Shown here piece by piece: positions 6,365 to 6,809 of a DNA stretch of 6,809 nucleotides (positions are counted from its first letter, which is position 1; every line of letters begins with the position of its first letter). This DNA is from Gammaproteobacteria bacterium (GTDB taxonomy: Bacteria; Pseudomonadota; Gammaproteobacteria; Enterobacterales; Alteromonadaceae): NCBI GenBank assembly GCA_027484495.1, contig JAIXSW010000321.1, positions 1-6,809 on the forward strand, in the 5' to 3' direction. Below the pieces are notes generated by a model. It saw only the letters and a program-made list of their open reading frames with translations, did no database searches and was not told the origin of the DNA. Both the position numbers and the translations under genes were made by a program.

Positions 6365-6520
6365 TTGAACAATATGTCGCGGAACCAACCAGCCCTGAGT
6401 CCCTCATTTTGTTTCTAGATTGCCAACAAATTTCCCCGGAGCCCTTAAAGATCCGCTGGGCAGCGCAGGCCAAATCTGGCATGCTGCAGCCTTTATCGCG
6501 CAGCATGGAGACAGCCGGAC

Positions 6521-6793
6521 ATGAGTCAGGACAACGGCGATCAACTCGATCAGCAACTGTTATTCGAAGTCATTGAAAATCAACTGGCAGATGGTTACCC
6601 GTTGAAAGTAAAAGCAACGCTGATGCGCCTTTGTATGACCGGTCATAGCCGGGAAGACGCATTAGAATTAATCGCCTGCGCCTTAGCACCGGAAATGTTT
6701 GCCGTCGTTGAACAACAGCAGGAATTTAACCTGCCACGTTACGAAGCACATTTGGACCTGCTGCCGCAAACCCCCTGGATTGAGCAAGACTGA
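6521..6793 (+). CDS. Small acidic protein of unknown function (90 aa)
   Basis: This complete 90-residue cytosolic protein has no signal peptide or membrane segment. It is acidic and probably mostly helical. Its centre (about 23-63) has the pattern DGYPLKVKATLMRL, then GHSREDALELIACAL, then PEMF, which reads as two or three packed helices with a conserved-looking SRE.AL..IA core. Two cysteines (38, 53) are present but do not form a recognisable metal motif. I do not recognise it with confidence; the core recalls short uncharacterised gammaproteobacterial proteins. The start is well supported by GGAG at 6507-6510, 10 nt before the ATG. It is transcribed away from the antiporter gene and nothing follows it in the remaining 16 bases. 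Confidence 0.75.
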   Translation: MSQDNGDQLDQQLLFEVIENQLADGYPLKVKATLMRLCMTGHSREDALELIACALAPEMFAVVEQQQEFNLPRYEAHLDLLPQTPWIEQD

Positions 6794-6809
6794 GCCTGCC
6801 CCCGTTGAA

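Larger units (their letters stand above)
6189..6520. other. Divergent intergenic region between the antiporter and the 90-residue protein
   Basis: This 332-bp gap holds a nested palindrome at 6275-6309, an overlapping alternative hairpin at 6261-6278, a palindrome TATCGATA at 6208-6215, and a minus-strand TATTAT (6213-6218) that could be a -10 box for the antiporter but lacks a good -35. For the plus-strand gene I see no convincing promoter; TTGCCA at 6420-6425 has no well-spaced -10. A short stem AAGTG/CACTT followed by five T (about 6323-6346) is at best a weak terminator. Confidence 0.5.

Noticed and set aside
6477..6491. TGGCAT...GC resembling a sigma-54 promoter before the 90-residue gene
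   Set aside because: The spacing between GG and GC is one base short and the TTGC part is missing.
6306..6506. A 66-codon minus-strand frame in the right intergenic region
   Set aside because: It has no ribosome site, no recognisable family and no operon fit; it ends inside the palindrome.

Overview
This window looks like ordinary chromosomal DNA of a gammaproteobacterium of moderate GC content. IlvI reads closer to the Pseudomonas/Alteromonadales type than to the E. coli type. CnoX ends in the same YRR.LY.LLY tail as the E. coli protein. I favour an Alteromonadales- or Aeromonadales-like organism, but this rests on remembered protein similarity only. I see no insertion sequence, tRNA, rRNA, CRISPR array or clear sign of recent horizontal transfer.

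Left block (1-2229, all minus strand). Reading right to left, cnoX (thioredoxin-TPR chaperone) is followed after 65 bp by a gene for an exported trypsin-like serine protease. The last 10 bases of the protease gene overlap the start of another gene that runs off the left edge. The spacing suggests one operon: cnoX, protease, then the truncated gene (perhaps an FHA-domain protein). The cnoX-protease gap carries two short inverted repeats without a U-tract.

Centre (2230-4877). A 376-bp divergent control region separates cnoX from ilvIH on the plus strand. ilvI (acetolactate synthase catalytic subunit) and ilvH (its valine-sensing regulatory subunit) are one base apart. Together they make the holoenzyme for the first common step of valine, leucine and isoleucine synthesis. 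The ilvI leader appears long, about 267 nt from a perfect TATAAT. A perfect 12-bp-stem terminator follows ilvH and serves both it and the converging antiporter gene.

Right block (4902-6809). A CPA2-type cation:proton antiporter is encoded on the minus strand. A 332-bp divergent region with a nested palindrome separates it from a small plus-strand gene for a 90-residue acidic protein of unknown function. A 53-codon minus-strand reading frame inside that region could be a small gene ahead of the antiporter, but it competes with the palindrome as an explanation.

I found no clear new multi-gene system. The items most worth a second look are the protease with an unassigned C-terminal half plus its overlapping downstream gene, the palindromic region at 6261-6309, and the ilvI leader.
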